Assembly: GCA_050010255.1 (NCBI GenBank) | Contig: JBEKLJ010000002.1 | Coordinates: forward strand, 1-49,974 | DNA from: JBEKLJ01 sp050010255 | GTDB lineage: Bacteria; Acidobacteriota; Terriglobia; Bryobacterales; Bryobacteraceae | Reading direction: 5' to 3' | DNA: 49,974 bases | Program-made: the position numbers and the translations under genes | Notes under the pieces: model-generated | The model's input: only the letters and a program-made list of their open reading frames with translations | Database searches by the model: none | Told to the model about the DNA's origin: nothing | Shown here: positions 38,073-45,168 of the stretch, piece by piece | Numbering within the stretch: position 1 is the stretch's first letter | Layout: the number at the start of each line of letters is the position of its first letter

Positions 38073-39137
38073 ATGGTGGCTGTGAGACTGTCGACGGTTC
38101 TTCTCCTCGGTGTCTCCCTCTTTGTTGCTGGCAGCGCGGTTCCGATTCGGGCCGATGATATAGTTCCCGGCCCTAACCCATATGGCGGATTTGTAGAGGG
38201 TCAAGTTTTCAACGGCAATGGTAATTACGGTGGGTTTGGTTCTGAAACAGGGTTTTATTATAGCGGTAACCCTGGTGGCATAGGGATATACATTCCTTTG
38301 GGATGGCCGGGGACTGTTGAGTCGTCATGTTGGCAGAACACGAGCTGGACCTGTCCCCCCCAAAGCGTTTCTGGTTATATGGGGCTTCTAACTACGGCGT
38401 CCGGCTCCACCCAGCTTTCTAGTGCTTCTGCCTCAGGAAGTGTGAATGTCATACAGAGGCAATTGGACTTAGCCACCAATATAGTAATTACCATGACAAC
38501 TACTGATTCATATGGAAACCCTGTTTCCAGCAGTCTTGCCCGAGCAGATGGCGGAAGGTGGGATTCCTTTTCATTCTCTGGCGCGGCCCCGGGACAAACC
38601 GGATTATTTATCCTAACGGTCGATGTTTCATCGAATCGTATTGTGGGCGGAGAAGTAGATAACACAGCAGCGGTTTATGGGGAGACTATGGCGTTGGGAG
38701 CAGGGGGGAACGTTCTTTCAAATACGATCTTCACCAACAATGCGGCCCTCAACTATCTCGAGGGCTACAGCAATATCAACAACAACGGGTTGTTTCAAAC
38801 GTCCATAGTGATTCCTCTGGATAATGGTATAGTGGAGATTGCAGATACTTTTACGATAATGATCGAAGCCCAAATTTGGAATGGTGCGGGATCCTCAGCC
38901 TATGCCACACTTGACCCGGATTGGAGTTTCGTCCTTCCGCAGGGAGTGTCGGTTGCCAGCGCAAGCGGCGCTGATTACGGTAGTTCCTCTGCTGTACCGG
39001 AACCGGCCACCATCTCCCTTCTCATGCTTGGCTTGGCGGGATTGGCGGCGTTCGGGATCGGCGGTTTGGCGGTACCTCCGCGTAAACGCACTAACCTTCT
39101 GAGAAAACACGCTGGTTCGCTGTCAGACCCGACATAG
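38073..39137 (+). CDS. Secreted PEP-CTERM protein, unknown function
   Basis: Signal peptide (VRLSTVLLLGVSLFVAGSAVPIRA), a long beta-rich Gly/Ser/Thr/Asn-rich extracellular region without a known domain, and a PEP-CTERM sorting tail: VPEPATISLLMLGLAGLAAFGIGGLA, then PPRKR. Such tails are cut by an exosortase during export to the cell surface or exopolysaccharide matrix; no exosortase gene is in this window. About 15 residues follow the basic cluster, whereas these proteins usually stop almost at once. ATG 38073 has AGAAGG just upstream; GTG 38082 is an alternative. Base composition is clearly lower in GC than in the flanking genes. Confidence 0.85.
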   Translation: MVAVRLSTVLLLGVSLFVAGSAVPIRADDIVPGPNPYGGFVEGQVFNGNGNYGGFGSETGFYYSGNPGGIGIYIPLGWPGTVESSCWQNTSWTCPPQSVSGYMGLLTTASGSTQLSSASASGSVNVIQRQLDLATNIVITMTTTDSYGNPVSSSLARADGGRWDSFSFSGAAPGQTGLFILTVDVSSNRIVGGEVDNTAAVYGETMALGAGGNVLSNTIFTNNAALNYLEGYSNINNNGLFQTSIVIPLDNGIVEIADTFTIMIEAQIWNGAGSSAYATLDPDWSFVLPQGVSVASASGADYGSSSAVPEPATISLLMLGLAGLAAFGIGGLAVPPRKRTNLLRKHAGSLSDPT

Positions 39138-39142
39138 ATCCC

Positions 39143-39680
39143 GTAACGGCAATGAGGCGAGCTCGGGGGCTGCACGACCGGTGCTGTGCTCTTTGCTGTC
39201 GATCGGCCGGTTCGCTCCACTGCAGAACCCGGGGACTTCATTGCGGTGATTGACGCTGAATCGCCATCCTCCACGAAGGCCCACCGCCGAGGTTGCGCCT
39301 GTGGCGATGTCGTGGGGCCGGTCGCAGGAACCGACAACAACTGTCTGAACAAGGCTATGGAGGTGTGCGCACAGTGCGGATGCAAGGTCAGATCCGCGTG
39401 GGGCATCTCTCTCTGACGCTGGCAGCCCTGCCGGTGCCAACTGGATAGGGTGCGGTGCCGGGCAAGCAAGCAAGTCGAAGGAGGGAGGGGGACGGAGAGG
39501 TATGTTAGAAAGCGTTTGAAATCAGGCGCTTCCGTGTTTCTCCGCACCTGAAGGAGGCGGAGCGGACCCCTTCCAGGGTCGCCGAACCCGCTCGGGATGG
39601 AAAGGATGAGAAAAGAGGTCCCGCCGAGGCGATCGGGTGTACACTCGATGGCGGCCAGGAAGCCAAGATGGAAATCCTGG
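39143..39680 (+). repeat. Upstream repeat family, copy 2 (before PEP-CTERM gene 2)
   Basis: Starts about 6 bases after the stop of the first PEP-CTERM gene and ends just before the second. It aligns with copy 1 over about 540 bp with scattered substitutions and 1-base indels. Its presence at both genes suggests duplication of a regulatory unit, perhaps together with the gene. Confidence 0.9.
39632..39649. promoter_or_regulatory. 18-bp dyad over a candidate -10 box, second copy
   Basis: Identical to the dyad at 38014-38031 (ATCGGGTGTACACTCGAT), in the same position relative to the following gene. TACACT is at 39640-39645. Exact preservation of the dyad while neighbouring bases differ suggests selection. 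Confidence 0.45.
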
Positions 39681-39706
39681 TTGGATCACTGCCGGAGGTC
39701 AGGAGT

Positions 39707-40567
39707 ATGAAACGTCTCGGAATCGTCCTGCCGCTGCTCGTGCTGGCTTTGCCCGCCCGCCCAGCACTCGCCGGTTCGTTGCAGCCGACAACGTATTTTG
39801 AGAGTTATTACACGGCGGGATATTGGGACGCCAGTTCTCAGGCGGGCACCTTGACTCGAACCGAGGTTGATCCGGATGGCAGCACCAGCTACGCCCTTGC
39901 ATCAGCGACCCCCGGTACCGTGAAGGCGGATGCGTCAGCCTCCGGCCCTGGGGGCTATGCATGGCCAAATGCGGATATTCAAGGATCATTCGAGGTGCAC
40001 CCATGCCCTGGATGTAATCCGAGCATACTTGTACCGCTCATCGTATCTTTATCCGGATATGCGACCGTGAGCGGCAGTGCAGAAAGCGGCATTCAGGCCT
40101 GGGTAGAGGGGGTCTACGAAGCCGGCTATACGTTGGACGGCTGGCCCTGGGCATTGGCTTGGACGGTCCAGTTCAGTGGGTGTGTAGAGTCGGGAGGCTT
40201 TACAGGGGCAGAGGGTCCCTGCCCATCACCTACGGGCTCTTTTGTGTCCTATTCTATCTCCCAGACGATGATGGTGCTGCCCGACACCGTAGGCACCATA
40301 GAGCTTGCCGCCGGTGATTCGGTCAGAACGGGAACAATGCCGGCTTTACCAGACATCGACTTCGGAAGTTTCAGTGCGGCGACCGCATTCCTCGATCCGT
40401 TGATTGAGATCGACCCAACTTTCCTCACGGACAACCCGGGCTATTCCATCGAATTCAGCCCGGGATTCCTTGGACCGTCTCCGGTGCCGGAACCCACGAG
40501 CGGCCTGCTGCTGGTCACGGGTTTACTGGGCCTTGGGACAATGGTCTTGCGCCGGAGGCAAGCGTAG
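39707..40567 (+). CDS. Secreted PEP-CTERM protein, unknown function
   Basis: Protein of 286 residues with a signal peptide ending ARPALAG, a beta-rich Ser/Gly region with four cysteines in two close groups (HPCPGCNP and SGCVESGG…GPCPSP) and a C-terminal sorting tail VPEPTSGLLLVTGLLGLGTMVLRRRQA that matches the PEP-CTERM signal. It shares no obvious sequence with the first PEP-CTERM protein outside the signals, although both have the same upstream repeat. ATG 39707 follows AGGAG; an in-frame ATG at 39668 lies inside the repeat and would displace the signal peptide. Confidence 0.85.
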   Translation: MKRLGIVLPLLVLALPARPALAGSLQPTTYFESYYTAGYWDASSQAGTLTRTEVDPDGSTSYALASATPGTVKADASASGPGGYAWPNADIQGSFEVHPCPGCNPSILVPLIVSLSGYATVSGSAESGIQAWVEGVYEAGYTLDGWPWALAWTVQFSGCVESGGFTGAEGPCPSPTGSFVSYSISQTMMVLPDTVGTIELAAGDSVRTGTMPALPDIDFGSFSAATAFLDPLIEIDPTFLTDNPGYSIEFSPGFLGPSPVPEPTSGLLLVTGLLGLGTMVLRRRQA

Positions 40568-40836
40568 CGCATGTTTAGCCCCGGACTTTTTGGACACTGA
40601 ATCGAGTGTATTCATGCAGCGGCTGCGAGTGCAAGGAGCTGCTGGCGAGCTTGGCGAGGGGCAGGCCCAAAACGGAAACTCCGGACAATTCACTCTTCTC
40701 CAAAATAGCTTCTGCGCCGTGCAGTTTGGACAGCATACCGCAGGAACTCTGAGGTGTTTGAGGTAGGCAGAGCCGTCAACGCTAAACTGCGCTGTACTCC
40801 GGAGCTGTCGTCACTTGCTCGGACGTGCGGGCGCGT
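40568..40836. other. Intergenic stretch between convergent genes
   Basis: Contains AGCCCCGGACTTTTTGGACA near 40575, which resembles a terminal inverted repeat of insertion sequences, but no partner end or transposase frame was found. No clear terminator or RNA was recognised. Confidence 0.35.
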
Positions 40837-42297
40837 TCACCGGTTGACGTGTCTGAATACGTTCAAGAAGGCTTTGGTGAAGGTTTTGGCGATGTCCTGC
40901 TCTGTGACCGAGGGCTTCACAACCCTTTCGCCGTACGTCCACACGCGATGCCAGCCGGAGGGGGGATTTGGCCGGAAAGCCTGGCCGACGATATCGGCAA
41001 CAATAAGCTCACCTTGTTGGGAGTATTGATTGGTGGGTTTGACGATCTGGAAATAAAGCAGCAGATCGGCTTGGTGGTAATCGCTGACCGTTCGCAAGCC
41101 TCCCTCGGTTAGAAGGTGTACGATCTCATTGCGGGCCGGCAGGTTCTTTTCAGCGGAAACGAAAACATACCTGACTCCCCGCATCTCGTCCGCCCGCCCA
41201 TCCACAACCTGGACATTTGGCGGCCGGGGTGGCGGTTGCGGCGAAGATCCGGCCCTGGTCATGGTGAGAGTACCCTTGCCGTGATCCCCTTGGCAATCCG
41301 TGCCTGTGTATGTCCCGACGGCCCTGTCGACTTCAACCTTGGCGGTTCCCCTGAATACCCCGGCACAGCCCCGGGTGGACTGCGTAAGCTCGAAAACCAG
41401 CTCGGAGTCTTTTAGCGCGCCCTTGATTTGTCCGGCGCCGCCGAGTGAGGTGGTGTAGGTGCCTATTACATCGCCCGCGGAATCCTGGACCAGGTTGAAC
41501 TGCCAGGACGCCGATCCCTTGGCGTCGGAAATGGTCGCGGACCATGCTCCATCGAGGGTGGTGTTTGATGCGGATTGGTCAGCCTTCGGCTTCGCAGGTT
41601 TGGCTGCTGCAGACTTCAGCGCGCCCGCGTTGAAAGCCGCGAGCGTGGTGAGCTGGGACTGATTCAGGAAGTTGATCAGCGGCTTCAGGTAATTAACGGG
41701 GACGGCAAAATTGAGATTCTGCCCCGCTAGCGTGGCTTGCGTCACGCCAATGACTTCGCCGGCATCGTTCAGGAGCGGACCGCCACTGCTGCCCGGAGAG
41801 ATGGGGGCGGTGATCTGCAATATCTTCATGCCCACCAGTTGCCGGACGCCGCTCATGATTCCGTCTGAGACGGAACCGGCAAGGCCGCTCGGGTTGCCCA
41901 CGGTGACGACATGCTGTCCTATCTGGATGGCGTCCGAGTCCCCCAGCTTCGCCGGCCGCAGATTGAGAGCTTTGATCTTGATTAGCACCAGGTCCTTGCG
42001 CCGATCAGCGTCAGCCACGAATACGGCGTCGTAGATGTCACCGTTCGCCAGTATCACCGACGCGGCATACGCGCCGTCCACGACATGAAAATTTGTCGCG
42101 ATGAGCCCATCGGGTGCAACGACGAAGCCGGTTCCTTGGCCGAGAAAATTGCCGTTCTGGTCGCGCGTGGCTATGGCCACAACGGATGGCGAGACAGAGC
42201 GGGCGAGTTCGGGGAGGGAGACGGTCGACTGGAACGCAAACGAGGGCGCGAGGGCGCTTATGAACAGCAAGACCCGAAACGATGGCATGACCGACAT
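40837..42297 (-). CDS. Secreted HtrA-like trypsin-type serine protease with two extra C-terminal domains
   Basis: Signal peptide (MPSFRVLLFISALAPSFAF), then an S1C/HtrA-like protease domain (about 27-215) with a complete triad: His 71 in ATNFHVVDG, Asp 102 in RRKDLVLIKI and Ser 171 in SPGSSGGPLL. No PDZ domain follows. Instead there is an Ala/Lys-rich linker, a beta-rich module (about 248-345, with LDGAWSATISDAKGSASWQFNLVQ and a likely disulphide pair) and a C-terminal module (about 360-486, with VRYVFVSAEKNLPARNEIVHLL and ADLLLYFQIVKP) that resembles small secreted DUF4136-like folds. A degradative or stress role in the periplasm or outside the cell is likely. The upstream region is the third copy of the repeat shared with the PEP-CTERM genes. 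Confidence 0.88.
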   Translation of the reverse strand: MSVMPSFRVLLFISALAPSFAFQSTVSLPELARSVSPSVVAIATRDQNGNFLGQGTGFVVAPDGLIATNFHVVDGAYAASVILANGDIYDAVFVADADRRKDLVLIKIKALNLRPAKLGDSDAIQIGQHVVTVGNPSGLAGSVSDGIMSGVRQLVGMKILQITAPISPGSSGGPLLNDAGEVIGVTQATLAGQNLNFAVPVNYLKPLINFLNQSQLTTLAAFNAGALKSAAAKPAKPKADQSASNTTLDGAWSATISDAKGSASWQFNLVQDSAGDVIGTYTTSLGGAGQIKGALKDSELVFELTQSTRGCAGVFRGTAKVEVDRAVGTYTGTDCQGDHGKGTLTMTRAGSSPQPPPRPPNVQVVDGRADEMRGVRYVFVSAEKNLPARNEIVHLLTEGGLRTVSDYHQADLLLYFQIVKPTNQYSQQGELIVADIVGQAFRPNPPSGWHRVWTYGERVVKPSVTEQDIAKTFTKAFLNVFRHVNR

Positions 42298-42311
42298 GAG
42301 GGTTCACCCAG

Positions 42312-42570
42312 GATTTCCTTCTTGGCCTCCTGGCCAGCAGCAATTATACTCCCAACCGCTTCCACTGGAGCCGTTTCTCTCATTTCTTGCATCCCGAGCG
42401 ACTCCGGCAGCCCAGGAAGGGGCCACCCCTGGCTCCTCCAGATACGCAGAAGCCTGGAAGTGCCTCATTTCAAGCGGTTTCTCAGACACCTATCCGTCCC
42501 CCCCTCGCTCGGTTTGTTTCCCTGCCGCGGCTCAGCCGGTGGCCACCGGCAGCGCTGCGATTCGGCGCAC
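42312..42570 (-). repeat. Upstream repeat family, copy 3 (before the HtrA-like protease)
   Basis: The reverse complement aligns with the 3' half of copies 1 and 2: GGGGGGACGGATAGGTGTCT versus GGGGGACGGAGAGGTATGTT, CCCCTTCCTGGGCTGCCGGA versus CCCCTTCCAGGGTCGCCGAA, and GGCCAGGAGGCCAAGAAGGA versus GGCCAGGAAGCCAAGATGGA. It ends about 14 bases before the protease start. More diverged than copies 1 and 2, so older. Confidence 0.8.
42343..42348 (-). promoter_or_regulatory. Candidate -10 box in repeat copy 3
   Basis: A perfect TATAAT on the minus strand aligns with TACACT in repeat copies 1 and 2. Transcription would begin near 42336, about 40 bases before the protease ATG. No clear -35 is seen at the usual distance, so an activator may be needed. 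Confidence 0.45.
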
Positions 42571-42813
42571 CATGCCCCCGAAGAGCCGCCTGGTCAGATG
42601 GCGCTCCGCCAGCAGCAGCCAGCAGTACCGCGATCACAAGCGGCCTGGGTGCGGCGCTAAAAGTGGAGCTGGGCCCGTGCCGCCTGCCGTGCTTCTCCGG
42701 CGGCTCGGTGTCCCAGGCGGTGGCGCCGGACCTGAGGCAGGGCGGAGTGAAGGGCGTTTGAACAAGGCTCTCGAAGACGGACATACACGCTACAGGAAGG
42801 TGACAGAGCGCGT

Positions 42814-42998
42814 TTAACCCGGATGTTTCACCAGCAATCTGCTGCGGCGCGCGATAGGACTGCATCTACTGCGTTGCGCTCGGCCGGCGTCCTCGACGTA
42901 CTGTTCAAGTACGCCTGCGGGCGCCGACCTTCGCGCGCCTTGTATCTGCAGCCCTCTCATCGCGCCTCGCTAAGATCGTGGTGAAACATCCGGGTTAA
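42814..42998. repeat. Intact 185-bp palindromic repeat
   Basis: Outer arms TTAACCCGGATGTTTCACCA and the complementary GGTGAAACATCCGGGTTAA; the interior has TTGCGCTCGGCCGGCGTCCTC, a central GTACTGTTCAAGTAC hairpin and CGCGCGCCTTG. It is the undisturbed form of the element at 15015-15285 and the source type for the fragments at 102 and 32901. No coding capacity. Confidence 0.85.
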
Positions 42999-43158
42999 AT
43001 GGGGCATGATTCTTGGGCTTCCCCCCCGGCCCTCTGACGGAAGTGGTGGAGACAGCGTTTACACGAGCCCAGAGTTGGGGAGCGGCACTCGAACCTGCGG
43101 TAGCAATCAAACGATGCGAATCGCCAAGACCGCATCGCGAGAAAGCCGCGGGGATTCG

Positions 43159-43680
43159 TTACTTCCAACCATCGAGCACCATGCGCCCCAGTTTCTCGAC
43201 GGCGGCAGAGGCCGGTTTCACAGGGATGGAGCCCATAACGAACACGTTGATATAGTCGTAGTCTCCGCGGAAGATGCTCAGGTTTTCCACGCGGGTTTCC
43301 CCGGCGGACACCTCGGTTAAGAACGCGTCTCTCCCGAGGCCCGGGATGTGCCCCTGCTGCACGCCCTGCTTCTTGGCATCCACGGTCGCCGTTCCCTCGT
43401 ATTTGATCGGCCTGCGCCGAATGGCGATAGTGACTATGCCGCCGTCGGAAGTCTTGTAATCGCAGGTGGACACAACTCCCGGAGTCTGCAGGCGGGGGTT
43501 CTTCTCTCCATCCGCCAACTTGACGCCGAGTGTCCGTTCGATTTCGGCTTTCGACACGACCGCGCAGGCGTCAGCGCCCTGTCCCGGTGGTTTGGCCTGC
43601 TCAGCCGCGTCGGCGGTCGCGAGCAGGAGAAGAGCGAACACGGTGAGATACGCTAGTCTTCGCATATAGCAATGCCACAT
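43159..43680 (-). CDS. Small secreted protein of unknown function
   Basis: Signal peptide (MRRLAYLTVFALLLLATADA), then about 145 residues with a Cys pair (ACAVVSKAEIERTLG and VVSTCDYKTSDGG) and the stretch GQGADACAVVSKAEIERTLGV. That style is seen in small exported proteins related to the DUF3558-type fold, but the match is weak. ATG 43680 directly follows GGGAGG (spacing too short); ATG 43665 is an alternative that gives a cleaner signal peptide. Confidence 0.7.
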   Translation of the reverse strand: MWHCYMRRLAYLTVFALLLLATADAAEQAKPPGQGADACAVVSKAEIERTLGVKLADGEKNPRLQTPGVVSTCDYKTSDGGIVTIAIRRRPIKYEGTATVDAKKQGVQQGHIPGLGRDAFLTEVSAGETRVENLSIFRGDYDYINVFVMGSIPVKPASAAVEKLGRMVLDGWK

Positions 43681-43734
43681 GCCTCCCGGTCGTTTACTCT
43701 ATCACGAATCAAATCTGCTTTTCCGCTGCCGAGT

Positions 43735-43775
43735 CAGCGCGCCGGCCAGATGTGAGTGCGCCACATGTGGGCGAA
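43735..43775. repeat. Intergenic repeat with a CCACATGTGG core, copy 2
   Basis: Contains CGCCACATGTGGGCG and nearby GCGCGCCGGCC similarity, matching 22345-22392. Both copies lie between genes in the same orientation. Confidence 0.45.
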
Positions 43776-43807
43776 TAGGCGGAAGGCCTGCGGGTGACGC
43801 CGTGCCG

Positions 43808-44323
43808 TCACTTCTGGGCGGCGGCTCCGGCGGCACGCCGCGGCGGCCCGGCCACCTGGTAGAGCGGCGGTCCGAGCGGCAGGGCAGCACCTACGCCTGC
43901 GCCGATACCGGCCCCCGTGGCGCCGCCTACGACTGCGCCGATACCGACCGGAATGTCGACGAAGTGAATCGTCCCTCCGGAGTTCGTTTTCGCTGCGACC
44001 ACGGCGCCAAGAACCGCCCCGCCGGCGCCGCCGAGGGCCATCCCGATGAACGTGTGCCGCCTCCGGATGTTTGCCATCCGGACGCGGTACACATCTTCGC
44101 GCGGCACCACCTGCGGCTGCCCGTTCCACTTCACGGAGATGGATTCCGTGGTAATGCCCAGCAGCTTGCCCTCCAACTGCGCCGAGCTCATGCGCGTTAC
44201 GACGACCGTATTGCCGGGCTGGAGGGACTGCATGAGAGTCTCCCAGGAGCGGTTTGGCTCGGCGCAGACTGCCAGCGCGGGAGCCAGGCCTACGATCAAC
44301 CACCTGAACCACAAACCAGCCAT
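43808..44323 (-). CDS. Small exported protein with Sm-like strand region and glycine-zipper segment
   Basis: Signal peptide ending AVCAE, then a compact beta region LQPGNTVVVTRMSSAQLEGKLLGITTESISVKWNGQPQVVPREDVYRVR, which resembles a small SH3/Sm-like barrel. A glycine-rich hydrophobic part follows (GMALGGAGGAVLGAVVAA and VGIGAVVGGATGAGIGAGVGAALPLG) of glycine-zipper type that could insert in a membrane. The start has AGGAGG 5 bases upstream. Role unknown. Confidence 0.72.
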   Translation of the reverse strand: MAGLWFRWLIVGLAPALAVCAEPNRSWETLMQSLQPGNTVVVTRMSSAQLEGKLLGITTESISVKWNGQPQVVPREDVYRVRMANIRRRHTFIGMALGGAGGAVLGAVVAAKTNSGGTIHFVDIPVGIGAVVGGATGAGIGAGVGAALPLGPPLYQVAGPPRRAAGAAAQK

Positions 44324-44487
44324 GTGAGCCTCCTTCGAGACCGCGCCGCGCCGGAGCCGGCTAAGCGCTAGTTTCAGGTTCGATGATAGGCGAGCAGCGG
44401 GGCCGAATCTCCAGGCCGAAGCAATATCTTCGTCACCAGAATGTCATGCCACCCGGCTGGCATGCGGCAGGCGCTAGCCGGCCCCGC

Positions 44488-45168
44488 TCATGGCACGAAC
44501 TTGTAGCCCACGCCGTGCACTGTTCGCAGGTGCTGCGGGTCGCCGGGCTCGCGCTCGAGCTTGGCCCGCAAGCCCGCGATGTGATTGTCCACCGTGCGCG
44601 TGGTGGGGTAGTTCTCGTATCCCCAGACTTCGTTGAGCAGGTCGTCCCGGGTCACGACCTCGCCCGCCCGCGACGCCAGCAGGCGGAGCAGTTGAAACTC
44701 TTTGCGGGTCATCTCCAGGGGCTGGCCGCCTTTTTGCGCCTCGTAGGAGACGAAGTTCACCACCACGTCGTCGAAGCGCAGCTCATCCGGCAGGACTTTG
44801 GCCGGCTGCGCCCGGCGGAGGATCGCGCGGATGCGCGCCAACAGCTCGCGGATCGAGAAGGGCTTGGCAACGTAGTCGTCAGCGCCGAGATCGAGCCCCA
44901 GCACGCGATCCGCCTCCTCCCCTCTCGCGGTCAGCATCAGGACGGGCGTCTGGATGCCTTCCGTCCGCACTTTGCGGCAGATCTCGTAGCCGCTCAGCTT
45001 GGGCAGCATCAGGTCCAATATGATGAGGTCGGGGTGCTTCTCCCGGATGAGCCGGTAGCCGGTTTCGCCATCGGTCGCCGTAAGAACGTCATAGGACTCG
45101 AGGCGCAGGTTGTCCGCGAGCCCGCGGAGAATGGCGGGATCGTCTTCAATTGCGAGAATGACGCTCAT
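44488..45168 (-). CDS. OmpR/PhoB-family response regulator
   Basis: Two-domain regulator of 226 residues. The receiver has the acidic pair Asp 9/Asp 10, phosphoacceptor Asp 52 (LIILDLMLP), Thr 80 and Lys 102 (KPF). The output is a winged helix with LEMTRKEFQLLRLLASRAGEVVTRDDLLNEVWGYE and RTVDNHIAGLRAKLE, RTVHGVGYKFVP. Its ATG overlaps the stop of the kinase gene (ATGA), so the two are translated together. A Pho-box-like direct repeat at 48108-48127 could be a target (inference). The signal is unknown. Confidence 0.95.
   Translation of the reverse strand: MSVILAIEDDPAILRGLADNLRLESYDVLTATDGETGYRLIREKHPDLIILDLMLPKLSGYEICRKVRTEGIQTPVLMLTARGEEADRVLGLDLGADDYVAKPFSIRELLARIRAILRRAQPAKVLPDELRFDDVVVNFVSYEAQKGGQPLEMTRKEFQLLRLLASRAGEVVTRDDLLNEVWGYENYPTTRTVDNHIAGLRAKLEREPGDPQHLRTVHGVGYKFVP

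Noticed and set aside
40575..40610. Possible insertion-sequence end (GGACTTTTTGGACA)
   Set aside because: No matching inverted end, target duplication or transposase frame could be found in the window.
42304..42489. 61-codon open frame inside repeat copy 3, similar in one frame to parts of copies 1 and 2
   Set aside because: Single-base indels between the three copies shift the frame, and copy 2 has a stop just upstream. The conservation is at DNA level, not protein level.
43070..43105. GGTTCGAGTGCCGCTCCCC on the minus strand resembling a tRNA T-arm
   Set aside because: The flanking bases do not pair as a 5-bp T stem, and no anticodon or acceptor arm can be built around it.
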